Origin: Rhabdornis inornatus
Taxonomy: Eukaryota > Chordata > Aves > Passeriformes > Rhabdornithidae
Length of the DNA stretch: 64,000 nt
Direction of reading: 5' to 3'
NCBI GenBank assembly: GCA_013397075.1
Contig: VWZS01000638.1
Span: 632,847-696,846, forward strand
A program made the position numbers and the translations under genes. Each line of letters opens with the position of its first letter. The stretch's first letter is position 1. Positions 1-12,180 of this stretch are shown piece after piece. The notes beneath the pieces were generated by a model. That model made no database searches, was not told the DNA's origin, and saw only the letters and a program-made list of their open reading frames with translations.

Positions 1-3000
1 GTTAAAATGGGTAACACATGCCAAAATAAAGTTGCCCAATACTTGCAAATGAGACTACTTAAAAGGCAAGAAAAAGAGGAATTAGAATTACAAATCTCAG
101 TGACAATTTGCTGGTGATTTCTGAAGCAATATATGCTGAGGAAGAGAGGCTTACTGCAGCCAGCATATACTCACGCACTTGAGTTGGGTATTTCAGACAA
201 GCCTCTGTAACCAACTCAGCTGCCTCCATCTCTGACTGGCTGTGCTGCACCACAGACAACTAGGGAAGCAGCCCACCCTGGAATTAACTTTTCTGGCTCA
301 ACAGCTTACACTGGTTCTCTTCTGTGCTTCACTGCATCAGAAAAGCAACAGCAACTCCAGAACGGACATCCAAAATGTTAAAAATCCACTTTTAACAGTA
401 ATTTTGAGGTAGGCAGATTAGAACCACTACAAGTCAAAACAAAAGCTATTTATGCTTGAGATACTGCAGGGTTGTCTAGAATTAATTCTCTTCCACCTAA
501 TCCATATGACAGAAATAACAGACCCATGACAGCATGATGCTGTCTACAAGCTAATTCACAGAGAAGTCTACAAAGTTATCTAGGATAGATGAGCACAGCT
601 CATGACATGACTCTGGAATAATGATTCACTAATGAGAATAGCCGTCCTTGGCAGAGATTCAATGGTTCACAAACTGAGCCATCCATCCTACTCTCTCTTG
701 GAAGTTTCACCTCTACCGCCAGGACAGCTAGATGCTAACAAACTAGGTGGCAGAACTAGTTTGTTAGCATCTAGCTAACAAACTAGCTCCTTTTAGAGTG
801 TCACTATTAAAGTACACAAGCATGGATTTCTTATATTAAAATGTGCAAATATTTTAACTTTAACACCTTGGGCCAGAAAGCCAGAGAAGCACACAAAACA
901 CCATGTGCAGTTTGGAGCCATCCCCACTGCAAAAGCAGAAACCTTTAGTAGAAACAGAGAACTATTACAACACTTTGAGTTAAGCTATCCCTGCTCCAAA
1001 GCACAATGACTAACCCAACTCTGCTGTTTCCAGGACTCAACCTCTTATTCCAAGCTACTCTCACAAGAGAGAGCACATCCAGTATAGAAAGTTTTTAAGC
1101 CTCAATTTGCTAGAGACTACAAAAGTATTGAGGAAACACATGACTGTATCCTTTCTCTTTCTCTTATGCCACTTCCTAAGCATTTACTATTGATTATTGT
1201 CTGCTAAAATACTTGATCAGATACACCTTTGCCACAGCCTAATCCATGCCTACACTCCACTGTATTATGCTGTGTAAACATCTGGCAGAAAGCATCAACA
1301 ACTGATTTTCTCACCACCACCTTATTAAGAATCCTGTGAAGAGCCTACAGAGGGTGTTTAACTTCCTGAAGAAGGAAAGCTACAAAGGCTCACAGGTCTT
1401 AAAAATAAAGCTTCTGCTCCTACACTCTTTAGGATTCTAAGGCAACAGTTCTCACTGGTTTTGCATACCTCTACGGTACTAGCCAGAGCTTCAGCAGTAG
1501 TGAAGCAGCGATGGAGCCACTGCAAGTCCATAAGGTGGCATCTTTGAAAGAAGCATTTACCTGGCAATGACCTGAACTCCACACTTTGGAAGCAGAGTTC
1601 ACTGATTTGGGATTATAGGAAAAGGTAAATTAAGGACACACCCCTAAAACTACATTAAAACAACAAAGTGGCTGAGGTAAAAATGCTAAAATGCATGATA
1701 AAATTTCCAAGTACAAATGAGGCCGGCAAAAACCCTTTTCCTGTTGGCATGAACTTAATGGCACCAGGGGTCCTGGCAGTGAGTCACTGCCAACACTATT
1801 TTATTTCACACCTCAGTGCAAGTCAAGTCAAGAGAACGTTGTCTAACAGATCCTACCCAAGTATCATAAGCTTTACATTACAGAGGTGTTGACTAAAATT
1901 ACTCTTACTCAGACAACGGTGTCTTATTCTTTTGCAGATGCAATATGTTAAGACCAACTAGTAAAATCTTTGACATTTTTGGTTATTCTCACTTTGCTGT
2001 TAGGATTTTTCTTGGAAAAAAGCAACAGAAGTCTTTTTCATTTGGCAGGATTCTGCCTCTTCTTTTTTCCACTTCAGCAACTCACAATGTTTGAAATAAA
2101 GTAGCAGAGACCAAAGTTTCAACTGAAAAAGTTGAGGGCAAAAAATGTTTTAATCCTCCTTTTACTGCTAAACTTCATTTTTATTTAAAGTGAGCAGCAG
2201 TTATAGCCATCACTGCCATGGATTTTATTTTTAAAGCATACATTACTACAAAGTTAAATTTAACTGGACTTTCTCCTGATTTACTGTACATTACATCACA
2301 GTGAGGGAACATCTGTGAGCTGTAATAAGAGACACAGTAAAAAAGCAGCTTAGAGAAGTGCACTGCTTTACCATAACTTGCAAACACACATATGGTTTCT
2401 TGGTATTTTCAACTAACAAAAGTCAGGTCTGTTTGATTAATTAAGCTCAGCAAGATAGAGAAATTCTGTTAAAAATATTGCATTACATCACTACTCAACA
2501 TACTGCTATTACAGACAGCTCTTTTTCAAAACAACAGTTTTGTTAGTATTCCACAGTTAGAGGTGAAAACATATTTGCTAGCGATTATTTTTAGTGCAAA
2601 ACCCAATACGATAGCAGCATTCTAGAATAAGCAAAACTGATTCAGCAAAGATGTCTTTCTTTAGATAAAACAGATTTTCCAAAGGATGAAGCTAGATGCA
2701 TTATTTATCAAGAGTTACTTCTGAGAAGCCTTAGGACTTCTTAGAAGCTTTCTCCTATTGAGAGCTTTACAAGGCAATAGTGGGCATGAAAGGCAGGAAT
2801 TTAAAGGGAAAAAATAGAAAGCAAGATATCAAATGTTTGTTCCAACTAACCTTCAAATATTAAGCAACAGATTTTGTCCTACTGCTGTTAACAGTAAGAG
2901 AGTAGGCACTTTCATATATTAATGAGCTGTGTAGGGTCACTGAAAATTAAGTGCATTTCTATCATTATGAACATCTGACTTCTTCTTGACTATTTCGACT

Positions 3001-4253
3001 TGCAAAAACTGAACGTATAATTTGCAAACCAGAAGAAAAATCTCTTATATTAAAAAAAAAAATCTAAGTAGCTCATGAGCAGGTGTTGCTAAAAGGACAT
3101 AAACTACACATAATTTACAGAGGCAGCTCACTGTAGCTGAAGTTTGGCAGGAATTTATAACACTCCTATCTTGACTGAGTAGTAGAGATGTACATCCTCA
3201 AACATCAGACAGTAGTTGTTTAATTACTGAGTGCAGTGATCATGGGAGATGCCAAAATTAAAGGCACCAAGCAATTCTGTGCACAGAGAAATGCAAGTTG
3301 TGTTTAATGGACTGCTACTTGAGTTAACTACATAACAAAAATGAGATCACTAACTCAGAAAAGATCATCTGGTGCTGGGCTATGACAACTAGATGAATAC
3401 AGACATGCAAAACTGCAAATGCAGATGAACATCATCTACACCAATAACTCTACTGAAGTACTTCCTCATCACTGAATTATCTGATTATACAACAAAAGTA
3501 CCCCCAAACTACCCCTGTGTCTTTCCCACTCAGAGGGTTTGAGACAGAGGTGGGGAATACAGCCTTTAGCCCTTATCTCAACTAGATGATCACTTGGAAG
3601 TTAGAAAGCAATATTGAAATATTGTTCAAAGATGATTCCTTGAATATCAAAGCAGAGAAAGCTTTCAGAAAAACCTGAGTACAGCTATTCGTGTGAGGGG
3701 AGTAAGGGGAAATACCTACCTGAATGCTTAGAAATAACATCTTCCTATTGCACACCTGATTTTTTTCCCCCTTACCTTGTCCATCTGCCAAATCAGGCAT
3801 TTGGGATTCCACCACTTCCCCTGTTGATGGTCCTACTTATAACATAAAATAGCACAGGGCTGTGCAGAAGGTTTCATTTTGTTTAAAGTGCTAAGTATGT
3901 AATCAGCTAGCAGAACAGACAGACCTGCTTAACATGCATTTTGAAGAGTAAAACTTCTTCAGTTTCAATTCACCAGGCAAAGGAAGTGAGCAGTAGATTC
4001 TGGACAGCGCTTGCTCACCTCTAACAAAACCAAGAAAGGTCTGTCCTAGAAAACGATGGCATTCTAAAAGTAAAAAAGTTGACATCATGTTCACATTAAA
4101 AAAAAAAACAACCAAAACACTTAAGTTAAAATAAAGCTCTCTCTGATGTAGGATCTATGGACTGCTTGAATTACTGTTTCAGCTTCTGAACTAAACTCCT
4201 ATTATATTACTACATTGATCACAGAGTACTTGTACACACTTCATACCACTTAC
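1..4253 (-). other. KIAA1549: KIAA1549 intron 3 (partial)
   Basis: No exon of KIAA1549 could be matched here on the minus strand. I looked for the reverse complement of the conserved FLVTSGP and SVINVLINS segments that should follow exon 3 and did not see them. The stretch is AT-rich single-copy sequence with short A runs (around 3052-3062). It contains one striking 21-bp hairpin near 726-776 and a few possible pseudo-exons (175-259 and 3776-3832) that do not fit the conserved protein. The intron continues past the left edge of the window. Confidence 0.75.
726..776. repeat. Perfect 21-bp inverted repeat (hairpin)
   Basis: The left arm is 726-746 and the right arm 756-776; they are exact reverse complements across 21 positions, with a 9-base loop (GTGGCAGAA, 747-755). 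Directly after the right arm, 774-786 repeats GCTAACAAACTAG in the same orientation as part of the left arm (734-746). The layout of arm, inverted arm and partial direct copy looks like the footprint of a template switch during replication. Confidence 0.95.
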
Positions 4254-4342
4254 CTCTAGCTCTACTGATCTCCTGAACTGAAGTCTGAGCACTTCTTTGA
4301 TGGATTCACTGACATTTCGTAGAACAGCTCTTCGGGCCAGCA
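4254..4342 (-). CDS. KIAA1549: KIAA1549 exon 3, start of the DUF3827 region
   Basis: This 89-nt exon is flanked by the acceptor TTAATTTCTAG (AG at 4344-4343) and the donor GAG|GTAAGTGG (4254/4253). Spliced to exon 2, the split codon G|TG gives Val and the frame continues as VLARRAVLRNVSESIKEVL, then an LQFRRSVELE stretch. This matches the pattern VLARRAV...IKEVL...F.R.VEL known in KIAA1549 and KIAA1549L, in the juxtamembrane extracellular part of the protein. It ends in phase 0. The NVS sequon may be glycosylated. The exon is too short to appear as an open frame with its own start; I found it from the conserved protein and the splice sites. The next conserved segment, expected to contain a FLVTSGP-like motif, was not found in 1-4253. 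Confidence 0.9.
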
Positions 4343-5822
4343 CTAGAAATTAATGTCAGTCAGAAAATACATTTTAGCTTCATCTCGTAGGTTTTTATTC
4401 AAAGCTGCACTTTCAATTGTGCAGTGCATGAAAAAGCAGGTAGTGAGATCAGCTGCATCAAACAGGTAAGATGAACAACAAGGACATGGGTGAAGGTGTG
4501 ACTGTACACTAAAAGGTGACTGTCAGTAAAGTTTAAGGAACTGTAAGTTTATTTTCTCTTGTTTTGACCACAGCTAAGGTCTTTAGCATTCTGATAAAAG
4601 AAACTTTTAAAGAGCCACTGAGGCATTCAAATGGGAAAGTAGCGGCATATTTGGTCTGACTTGTGAGTGAGTCTGCTGTCACAACACAGTTGAAAGTTTT
4701 CTAGGCAATGGATGGAATGCAGATAAGGTCAGAAAAAAGCCACAAAATATGCACCTACTTTTCTCTTAAATAAAAAGTAAACAAACATGACACTAATTAA
4801 TGAAAGGGATATCCATAGAGTAAGAAAGAGCTTTAAAAATCCCCACATCCCAATGGATGTCATGTCTGTTACAGTCACACTTGACACTGTGACTGTGGGT
4901 TAAGCAAACAACCGAAAAGTGTTGTGTTGTCATCCTCCAATTACTTTCCATCAGTAATCTGCCTACAAAAGTACTCAAGTTACATTTTGAAAAAGTCTTC
5001 CTCATCACTAGCATAGCTAGATCACCTACGTATGTGGAGGATGAGATTATGCTCATTCTGCTTTACTTGTTGCAGCTAAGTCTTAAGAGTAAAAAATATT
5101 GCCCACCACGAAAATGCAGCACTTCTGCAGCTGCCCTGGATTAGTCTGCTGGCACTGTTTTGTTAACAAGCTAGGAAAAGGCAGGAAAACACCAGAAAAG
5201 CAAACACAGATGCTAAGACAAATAATTTTGAAACACACTAACGTCACTTTTTCTGGTTACAAACACACCAAATCCAATTGAAAGTAAGTATGGGAGGAGG
5301 TAAAATAAAAACATAATCTAGTAAGGTAAAATTATAAACATGGTTGCACAATCCAAATGTTTTTTAAACCAATTCTCCTCTTACATATTAAAACATTACC
5401 TCACATGCAGGTGTTTTTTTTAATAAGCAGCAGCAACAACTGAAAGGAGAAACTTAGTCAGAACATTAAACAGTTTGGCAGAACAGTACCGTGACAGTAA
5501 CATTCATTTACAACCAATGAAATGATAAAGCAGCCTCTAACTCAGCACACTTGTACATATGCATCAGCAATTTTTGAGGACAATTTAATTCTCTCTGCAG
5601 TGTAATGTATTTGTAACTCTCTCTCACAATGGACTTGGTTAAAGTGAACTCTGTTATTTTTAACAGTAAATGATAAATCAATGCTTTCACAGCTCTTTGT
5701 CTAAATTTACGCAATGTTTCTTTGAAAGGTTCACTTAGCTAATCAAAAATCTGCAATTTAGCTAGGGGGTCATATTAGAGTGGCTTCTGAAAAGCAAAAT
5801 GAAAATGTTGTGAATATCTTAC
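4343..5822 (-). other. KIAA1549: KIAA1549 intron 2
   Basis: This 1480-bp phase-1 intron lies between exons 2 and 3. Donor GTAAGATATTC is at 5822 downwards; acceptor TTAATTTCTAG ends at 4343. It is AT-rich with no recognised repeat. A perfect 9-bp inverted repeat (ACAGTCACA at 4871-4879 with TGTGACTGT at 4888-4896) is the only local structure I noticed. Confidence 0.85.
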
Positions 5823-8501
5823 CTGCAGTGACTAAGTAGGCATCGGGAATGGTGATGTCGCAGACATATGGCTGCCTGGTAGTAGTCACAGCAGAGGTTA
5901 CAACCACCACTTCAGATAGAGCAGTGGTCCTCATAGGGATGGAGGAAAATGTCCCTGGGCTGCCTGCAGCACTGGTGACAGTGGTGGAAGGGGCTGATGC
6001 ATCAGCACCGGCAGTTACACTGCTTCCTGATGGAACTTCATATCCAGGGGGAGGGCTAGCAGTCAGAGGAAATTGTGTGGGAGCAAACAACGAGGTCACA
6101 GACAGAGATGCTGTAGGAAAGGGCATTACGCTGATGGTCTCGGCATCTGATGTGAGGTTGTCAGGGTCTGTGGGAGGAAGGGCTGTGGGGGCATTGCCAC
6201 TGCTGGCAGATGTTAAAAGCAGCGTGGGGTTAACTGTAGCACCAATATCCTCATCAGAACCCAGAGCAGTTGAAAGTAGAGATGAAGATACGTTTAAGAC
6301 AGGAGTTGCTGGAAAGGTAGTAAATGAAGAGATCAGACTTGTTTCGGTAAGCAAGATGCTGCTGGTAACAGACTGGGTGTCAGAAGTGGGCAGCACCAGG
6401 GTAGGAACCACAGAGTGGGAGGTGGAGAGTGAAGGCTCCAACTGAGAGGTAGCTCCTGTGGCAGCTGAGGTAAACACAACTTCGGAGCCCACTGGCAGTA
6501 CCGAGGATGCTTCCAGAAACACAGACGACTCTGAGTGAAAATCTGATGATGGCATTATTTCAGGAACCTGTGCATCTGGAAGGGATGATGCATTTGAATA
6601 AAAGAATGATGTTTGGCCAAGAAGTAACTGAGAAACCTCGGCGTCAGTGGCAGAGCTGACAGTGGTAGCTAAGTCCCAGCTGGTAGCATCCTCAGAAAGT
6701 ACTGATGTCCCAGTCAACAAGGTCTGAGGTAAGAGTGTTGATAAATCATTTTGCAGGACAGAGTAAGAATTTAGCATGGTCAGTGATAAAGACAAGTAGC
6801 TAGATTCAATAAGAAATGGTGTTGATAAAAGATTGGATGGAAAATCTGAAATATTTAAAGACAGTTCATCCCTTGTAGACGTCTTGCCAAGCAAAACGAC
6901 AGATTCTGATGGCATTAATTCTGGTAATTCCAGCAAGGTTGTCCAACTGATTGCAAATGATGCTACTGGCTCACTCGGGATGATGGTAGAGTCCAACAGA
7001 ACAGTGGTGGCACCGGGAAGTTCTACTTGAGTGCTTGGAGTCAACAAAATTGTTTCCAGAACAGGGAGTGTCTGGGAAACAGATATGTTCAGTGACATTT
7101 CCCCAGGGAGCTGATGGTAGGAGGGAGATATTGTTATAGGTGTTCTAGTGTCTGTAGTGCTGAATAAAAACATGCTTGAGTCAGGGATTTCTGTGAATCT
7201 TGAAGAAAGTGAAACAACTGGCCTTGATGGAAAAGAAGTATCAAAAATCTCAGGTGTAGGTTCCTCCAATTCATACCCATCGGTAATTATAGTTGTAAAT
7301 GCAGTTATGCCTTGTACTTCAGAGGCTTTGATGGACAAAGTTTCAACATAATCACCTGAGCCCACGTCATGTTCTGGGGCAAAGCCTGCTTCTGGCAGAA
7401 GTGAAACTGAGTCACAATACAGACAGTAACTGTATGATCTCGTGAAAGGCACTGGACTCTTGAGCTCACTGACGAGCTCTGATTGACTTGGTATTTCTGA
7501 ACCAGCAGGCAAATTTGGTGCTGTAGGGGAGAATTCATGTGTAAACAGGCTGGCATTAGGAATTGTATTAGAGTTCACAGAAATGGCAGCTGAACCAGGA
7601 ACGAAAGACACAAGTGGAAGACTAACAGGAAAAAAAGTAGGCTCAGCACTGGCTGCTGATGCTGGCATGGTCCAAGGAATGTTTGGAGTGGGGTAAGTCC
7701 TTTGACTGAGAGATTCTGATGCCCTGCTGCTCACATGGGTGTAAACACCGCCATACAGGTCTGCACTTTGCGCTGTGGCATCTGGGGCCCCAGGGCTGGT
7801 TTCACCCAGCAGCTTGAGATGAAGAGGTGATCCTTCTGAAGCAGCCCCAAAAGGCAGAGCTGTTAAACTTGCATTAATATTTTCCTGTGCCACAACTCCC
7901 GTGTCAGAAGGAATGGAAGTGAAAGGAACTGCTGTATTTGGAGGGTACAGCAGCAAGTCTCTGCTTGCTGTTAGCATTTCATGATCTGGTACAAAAGGCT
8001 TTAGTTCCATAAGAGTGTAGCTGCGTTCAGGGACAGCACTCAACGGAGTCTTCTGCTGTGCTGTTTCTGAGATATCATACAGTGAAGAAAGGACAGATAA
8101 TGAAGGTGTCAGCAACACAGTTTCTAACATTTCTCTTGATGGCTCTACTGTATTAACTGAGTGATGATCTGTTACAACTGCAAAAGACTTCACGGGAGGA
8201 GTCCACTGTGCCTTTGAAAAGGAGCTAATAAATTCATCATCACTTAGGAATGCCTCATTGCTCCTTACAGAGACATCTACCAATAGCGTACTTCTCCCTT
8301 CTGAAATCCTGGCTGTTTCTTCTTGGCTAAGTGAAGTCCCATCAAAGGAAGTAGTAACTGATGATAAAACTGTTCGAAGCAAATTACTTTCTTGGGACTC
8401 CAAAGTACTTTTTGCTAAGGCTGTTTGTGTCCTGCTGCCTGATGTGCTTTCATGCACCGTTGAGAAAAAGGAAAAATTCTGCTGTTCCAAGGACCTCTCA
8501 C
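5823..8501 (-). CDS. KIAA1549: KIAA1549 exon 2, mucin-like extracellular region
   Basis: This large internal exon encodes about 893 residues of the Ser/Thr/Pro-rich ectodomain of KIAA1549, a single-pass membrane glycoprotein. The acceptor is a long pyrimidine tract ending in TTTAG just above 8501. The donor is CTGCAG|GTAAGA at 5823/5822. Length 2679 nt gives phase 1 at both ends. Islands shared with human KIAA1549 as I remember it include LEQQNFS near the start, a DDE...W(T/P)P motif, LTPSLSVLSSL, DVGSGDYVETL (around 7340-7368), FPSRPVVSLSSR, and PYVCDITIPDAYLVTA at the end, where DUF3827 begins. There are eight N-glycosylation sequons (NFS, NAS x3, NIS x2, NVS, NLT) and only three cysteines, as expected for an extended O-glycosylated stalk. 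The reading frame is intact. The open frame runs on past both splice sites, but those extensions are read as intron. Known of the family: human variants cause retinitis pigmentosa, and the gene is the BRAF fusion partner in astrocytoma. The paralogue KIAA1549L is less likely. Confidence 0.93.
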
Positions 8502-8503
8502 CT

Positions 8504-11500
8504 AAATCAAGAGGGAGAGAAAAACAAAAGCCAAAACACAGCAGATCAGCACAAGTAGAAAGATCACTATGAGCAAACCTCATACAGAGTATTTCTGAAG
8601 GCAACTGCCCAGAATTCAAGGGCGAAGACAAAGTCTCCCGGTAAGTAAAAACTCTCCACAAGCAAGTCAGCACAAACAGTAAGATTTCTTGTGAAATTCC
8701 ATTCCTTGGAAATGAGCAGGATAACACAAGCTCCTCTGAATGCACCAACACATCTCTCTACAGCAGCACTCCAGTAAGCCCCAATGAAGAGCAGAAAGTG
8801 GCTCCCTCTTACCTGTGCAAGGCTACACTGCATGGCAACTAATGGTCTCGCAAAGCAAACACACCAGAAAGGGTAATGAGGAACATTTCAGGGGAAAATC
8901 TACAGAATTTTAGGTGTTTTGCTTTCTTTTAGTATCTCTTAAACTCCTCTGATTTTATTGTTTCTTAATGTTAAGGTCACTAGCAGATGTACTCTGTTTC
9001 ATGGACCAGATCCTCCCTCTCATATTATAAATGAGTGACATGAGAGATGAAGAGAGGGTCCTTTTTTCATAAGGCAAATGTGGCCCCGGTATCAACAAGA
9101 CTTTGTTAACATATTGTGACATATCTGTAACATGTTATGTTTACATTGTCCACCATTCATCTGAAATCTGGCCTGTTAGCAGTCACTGACAAATTGTTTC
9201 ATTACACAATTGCTATATTTATTCACAGCCCTCTATAGGACTCTTCTCTTTATAGGCCACCTGCAATAAAGCTTTCACTCCTCTAGTTTGCAGAGTTCAA
9301 GCAGTAATGGCCAGGTTCAAACACAAACAAGAAAAAGTTGAGAATTCACCACATATTTCAACAAACAAAATACTCTTCTCTCACAAAGCATTCTTGGGTT
9401 ACAGAGAAGATCTGTATATAAGTTTTTCCAAGCACAGATGAGTTTGGCAGAGAAAAGGCTGATTACTTTCCTGAAATACTGAGATTGGATTAAGGGCATT
9501 CAGAGCTGAATTATTAAAGGAAATCACAGAAAATTGCAGCAGAATAGTTTTCAAGGGTACACACAAAGCATTTATCTTTAAGTTATCTATCACACCTGAT
9601 CACCCTGTTTTCATATGGGAGTGTCCAGGCAGTGCTGCTGGAACCTACTGGCAACACGCATTATCAAGGCTGGTGGTGCAGGAATCACATCCAGTTAAAC
9701 CACCAGGGACCACTTTAAAATAAAAACAAGCATACACCGTACAAAGCGCTGGACAAATGATACAATATACAGCTCAACTGCAACTACATCTATAACCCTT
9801 TAGAGGATGCCTTGAACTCAGTAACCCATGGAAAGTCCTGCAGGAATAGCTCATCTCTCTGTTTCCCAGTGTCCAACACCACTTTCCAGAGGTGACAAAC
9901 TGCTGTACTTACTCCCTTCTCCCTGGTCTGTTTGCTAAACTCCTTGACAGAACTTTTCAAGTGCTGACACATGGACTTGATAAATTTTGAAGGTGCTGAT
10001 CTGAAAAGCACAACTAGGAGAGTTAATGCTTACCACTGTACCACTGATCACACCTAACCAAGAGAGTGCTGTGATTATATCCTTTAAATTAAAAATTCCA
10101 TGCACAATGTTTTGCAGCATAACAGGTACTATTCTCTCAAGCAATCCAAATCTATTTTTCCTCCTCAAACTCACTGTAGGCATTACAGCTTTATGATGCT
10201 TAGTTGGGTATGACGATGAAACATACTGCGTTACAACGCTCTCAGGTGAAGAAAAAAAAGACAAGAAAAAACACTCCTGTAAAAGCTATGTAAGACAAAT
10301 AAACAAGTCCATCCTCAACCTCTTCAACAGAGGTCAGATGCTTGAACATGACACAGTGCAGGCACCATAGAATAACAGCTTTCACAAGGAGTTAACATGA
10401 GTACCAGACAAAGCAGTGACCAAGAAGCACAGAACCAAAATGCACCCTGACGCAGTTCTGCTAGCTGACCAAAAGCTGCTCAACCTTTTTTTTTCATTGC
10501 TAGAAGCCTCCCTGTCCTCATTCTCTTCTTTGACTTACACTTCCAACCTTTACTTTTCTCTTTGTGACATTTTGAGTAAGCAGGGAGTTACTCAAGGAAG
10601 ACTTAGAAGGCTGTGAAACAAACACTGTCAAAATGAATCACTCCTTTCCCTATATACATGTGCATTTCCTTTTAGGCAGCCGTGTAAAATCCTGCCCAAC
10701 TTGGTACTTTGGACACTTAACTCTTGCTTATAGTGAATTCCACATTGCAGACAAACATGGTAGCAGAGGTTACTCCTTGTTCACCACCGCTTCATGTTGT
10801 AAATCTCTGCAGCAGTACACAAGGCAGCTGTGACAGCTTCAACATAATGAGCATGGCAAACGTGGAGCTGATACAGCTGACAGTTAATATGACCAGGCAG
10901 AGCTGAATACTAATACTAACCAGTCAACTGCCCATTTGGTCAGGTATCTCCACAAATCTGTGACTCAAAACTGGAGGTGATTCCACAAAAACAACTCTAC
11001 TGCCTATCTATGCCTATGCTGTGTATCATCTTCTTCCTTCACCCACAGAGAGCCACTTTATTTTTGTTCAGCTTGACAGGGGAGCTGGCACACGGAAAGA
11101 TCCTGCTGGAAGTGAGTAAATGACATAGAAAATATGATATGAAGAGTTAAGTGCATAACCCTAAGCTGTCCAACAGACATGCAGAACAGGCAAGGCTTTA
11201 AATTCTGACTTTAGAATATGGTTTTTAAAACTTTTTTAGATGGTCTAGTAATACTTTTTCCTGAAAGACAAAGAAATAGTAAATAATAATTTCATCACAC
11301 TTGTGCCTTGCCTCTTAATGTAAAGAACTTGCCACTGATGCCTCGAAGGAAAGAAAACAACTTCTGAAATAAATGTTTCATTTTTGAAGGAAAACACGCT
11401 GTGTCTTGAAAAAGTTACAAGCTCTAAGACAAAGTAAGAGCAGTGTTACCTATGGTAAGTGGAATGGGAAAAATTCACCTATCCATGTAGGATTTAAAAA

Positions 11501-11639
11501 AAAACCCACCAGCAAGTTCCCAAGTTGATGTTCCACCTTATTTACTTCGCTTAGTCTTTTAGAAGCAGGGAGCACTAGTGATACATCATTAATAATACAA
11601 ATTAGTGTTTTCTGTCAACTCCATAGAACAGTGCACCAC
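8504..11639. other. Intron 1 segment with no recognised element
   Basis: AT-rich single-copy sequence. The frame of exon 2 remains open upstream to a Met at 8751, which is discussed as a finding. I saw no repeat family, RNA gene or convincing exon in the rest. Confidence 0.6.
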
Positions 11640-12180
11640 TTGAATAGCACTTGTCAGGACTGAGCGTGCCTCTCAGGGAGAGCAGATGGGACGCGTGGCA
11701 GATGTGTTTGGGAGCAGCCAGACAGCCCACAAAGAGGCAGGAAAAGCAAAGGAAAAAAAGGAAGGAGGAGAAGGCAAGCCACGGCATGACAATCAGCCTC
11801 ATCAGTGCAGAGTGGCCGATCTGGCTGTACCGTGGGACAAAGGAATCAGACAGATTGCACATGTTCTGGGGCATCTCAATGCCACGACGGCACAAAGCTA
11901 TTGATGAGTATCAACGCTGACTTGTTTGTTTGCACAGCTGTTACTGTCGGGTGACGGCTCCCCTTCCCTTCAGAGGCAATGGTGATGGGCTCACACCAGA
12001 CAAGCCAAACTCGGCCAGGCTGATATAACATTATGAAAAAGAATAGATAGCTTAGGGAACAAAGCTGTGATCCCAAGCTACAGCAAAGGCGAGCACTAGT
12101 GGCAGGGGCGACAGGAGTCACAGATGGCACCAGTACAATACCACAGCTCGGACAGACATTGGGACAGGGGAGGAGCAACA
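11640..12180. other. CpG-enriched intronic patch, possible regulatory element
   Basis: I count about 15 CpG dinucleotides in roughly 540 bp (for example ACGCGT near 11691, CCACGACGG near 11881, TGTCGGGTGACGG near 11946), whereas surrounding intron has very few. GC content is also visibly higher. On the minus strand an open frame (11895 to 11602) contains an internal Met at 11802 followed by a strongly hydrophobic run ending LAAPKH, like a signal peptide. It could be an enhancer, an alternative first exon, or chance. It is not a classical CpG island and no promoter motif was identified. Confidence 0.3.

Noticed and set aside
1358..1582. Possible minus-strand exon ending at GAG|GTATGC
   Set aside because: The acceptor is weak, the phase-0 reading has an early stop, and there is no family similarity.
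3776..3832. 57-nt minus-strand open stretch with AG and GTAAGG at its ends, phase 0
   Set aside because: The peptide does not match the conserved KIAA1549 segment expected after exon 3, and short pseudo-exons of this kind are common by chance.
5849..6445. 198-codon open frame on the plus strand
   Set aside because: It is antisense to exon 2 of KIAA1549, and the Ser/Thr codon bias of that exon keeps stops rare on the opposite strand.
5823..8501. Considered as the paralogue KIAA1549L
   Set aside because: The ordered islands along the stalk, such as DVGSGD, FPSRP and the YP motif after LLLYP, fit KIAA1549 as I know it better; a direct alignment would settle it.
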